A DNA stretch of 44,311 nucleotides, taken from the NCBI GenBank assembly GCA_011391255.1, contig JAABQV010000020.1:1-44311 (forward strand), read 5' to 3'. How positions within the stretch are numbered: position 1 is the stretch's first letter; each line of letters begins with the position of its first letter. The stretch comes from Dechloromonas sp. (GTDB lineage: Bacteria; Pseudomonadota; Gammaproteobacteria; Burkholderiales; Rhodocyclaceae). The position numbers were made by a program, and so were the translations under genes. A model generated the notes under the pieces. It was not told the origin of the DNA, did not search any database, and worked only from the letters and a program-made list of their open reading frames with translations. This document shows, piece after piece, positions 43,842 through 44,311 of the stretch.

Positions 43842-44311
43842 TCAACGAGGGTCGGCGAGGGAAACGCGGAATGCTTCGAGTCTGGCCTCATAGTCGGCAG
43901 CATCACCGTAATCAAGGAAGCGCGAGTAGCGCGAGTGGATGCCGAGCACCTTTCTGGCGTGCTTGATCGGGCAAAAATAGTTCTCGGTCCGCGCCACAAT
44001 CTCTCCGACATAGGCAATCAGCCCGGCCCCATACGCGCAATAAGTGCAATGGAATTTCTCGATAAAATTGAGGTATTCAAGGTGCTGCCGATCGAAGACG
44101 ATGTAGTCGGCACGACGGACCTTGGCTACCCCGTAAATCGGGAAGCAAGTCGCCTGATAGAAAGTGACGAACAGATCGAGTATCCCCAGCGGGATGATCA
44201 GGCTATAGATGATTGGCCCGGTAAGCAGGTTCTGCGGGTGATTTTTCACCAGCCAGCGAAAAAAACCGGTCTTGAGTTTCCGGTGCGCCTGCCTGACCGA
44301 GCGCTCGAATT
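43842..44311 (-). CDS. Conserved hypothetical protein, 5' end outside the window
   Basis: At least 155 residues; the frame is open to the window edge (upstream residues read FERSVRQAHRKLKTGFFRWL), so the GTG at 44249 is probably internal. One membrane segment (LTGPIIYSLIIPLGILDLFV) is followed by FYQATCFPIYGVAKVRRADY, HLEYLNFIEKFHCTYCAYGA and ENYFCPIKHARK. The Cys/His set (C in ATCF, CTYC, FCPIKH) could bind metal. I recognise no named family. It ends 116 bases from htpG. Confidence 0.75.
   Translation of the reverse strand, partial: FERSVRQAHRKLKTGFFRWLVKNHPQNLLTGPIIYSLIIPLGILDLFVTFYQATCFPIYGVAKVRRADYIVFDRQHLEYLNFIEKFHCTYCAYGAGLIAYVGEIVARTENYFCPIKHARKVLGIHSRYSRFLDYGDAADYEARLEAFRVSLADPR

Noticed and set aside
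1..44311. CRISPR arrays, insertion sequences, prophage or toxin-antitoxin genes
   Set aside because: I saw no regularly spaced repeats, transposase or integrase motifs, or target-site duplications.

Overview
The window looks like a betaproteobacterial chromosome, probably from the Rhodocyclales (Dechloromonas/Azonexus-like). The grounds are gene order and gene types: lepA-lepB-DUF4845-rnc-era-recO-pdxJ-acpS-nagZ, an EarP/EF-P pair with Arg32, a short betaproteobacterial H-NS-like protein ahead of surE-pcm-nlpD-rpoS, and MoxR-DUF58-TgpA. This placement is inferred from memory of gene order, not from a search. Coding is dense. There is no non-coding stretch over 300 bases, and I found no tRNA, rRNA, IS element, prophage or CRISPR array.

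Left part (1-21.3 kb) is mostly housekeeping. It holds the uvrC 5' end with a family-5 uracil-DNA glycosylase (minus strand), earP and efp (plus), then a nine-gene minus-strand operon from lepA to nagZ covering translation, signal peptidase, RNA processing, ribosome assembly, recombination, pyridoxine, ACP activation and muropeptide recycling. Next come lysC, a histone-deacetylase-like hydrolase, a plus-strand moxR-DUF58-tgpA-mltB operon, and the minus-strand operon H-NS-like-surE-pcm-nlpD-rpoS.

Middle and right part (21.4-41.7 kb) is the remarkable section and looks like a light/photo-oxidative-stress island. It contains three different photolyase/cryptochrome-family proteins, a 47-residue DUF2256 protein, and a short LOV blue-light receptor. 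It also has a COQ8-like ABC1 kinase, an SDR, membrane proteins, an SRPBCC protein, an ABC transporter with an AttH/CrtC-like secreted partner, a ChaN-PDZ protein, an M1-like metalloprotease, a SOUL haem-binding protein, two lipoprotein alpha/beta hydrolases, a double-cupin ChrR-like protein and a lipocalin. The 13-base core palindrome TTGTCCTAGACAA occurs three times (24.68, 27.71 and 39.06 kb), each time at an operon head. At two sites it overlaps a near-consensus -35 (TAGACA) followed at 17-18 bases by a -10-like box. I infer that one regulator, not encoded here, controls the island as a regulon: phr-DUF2256-cry divergent from SDR-DUF3429-TM-ABC1; then a nine-gene operon from SRPBCC to the third photolyase-like gene; then the divergent hydrolase pair.

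The right end is htpG with a clear sigma-32-type promoter and a shared 12-bp-stem terminator with the lipocalin side, then a partial conserved hypothetical gene running off the window.
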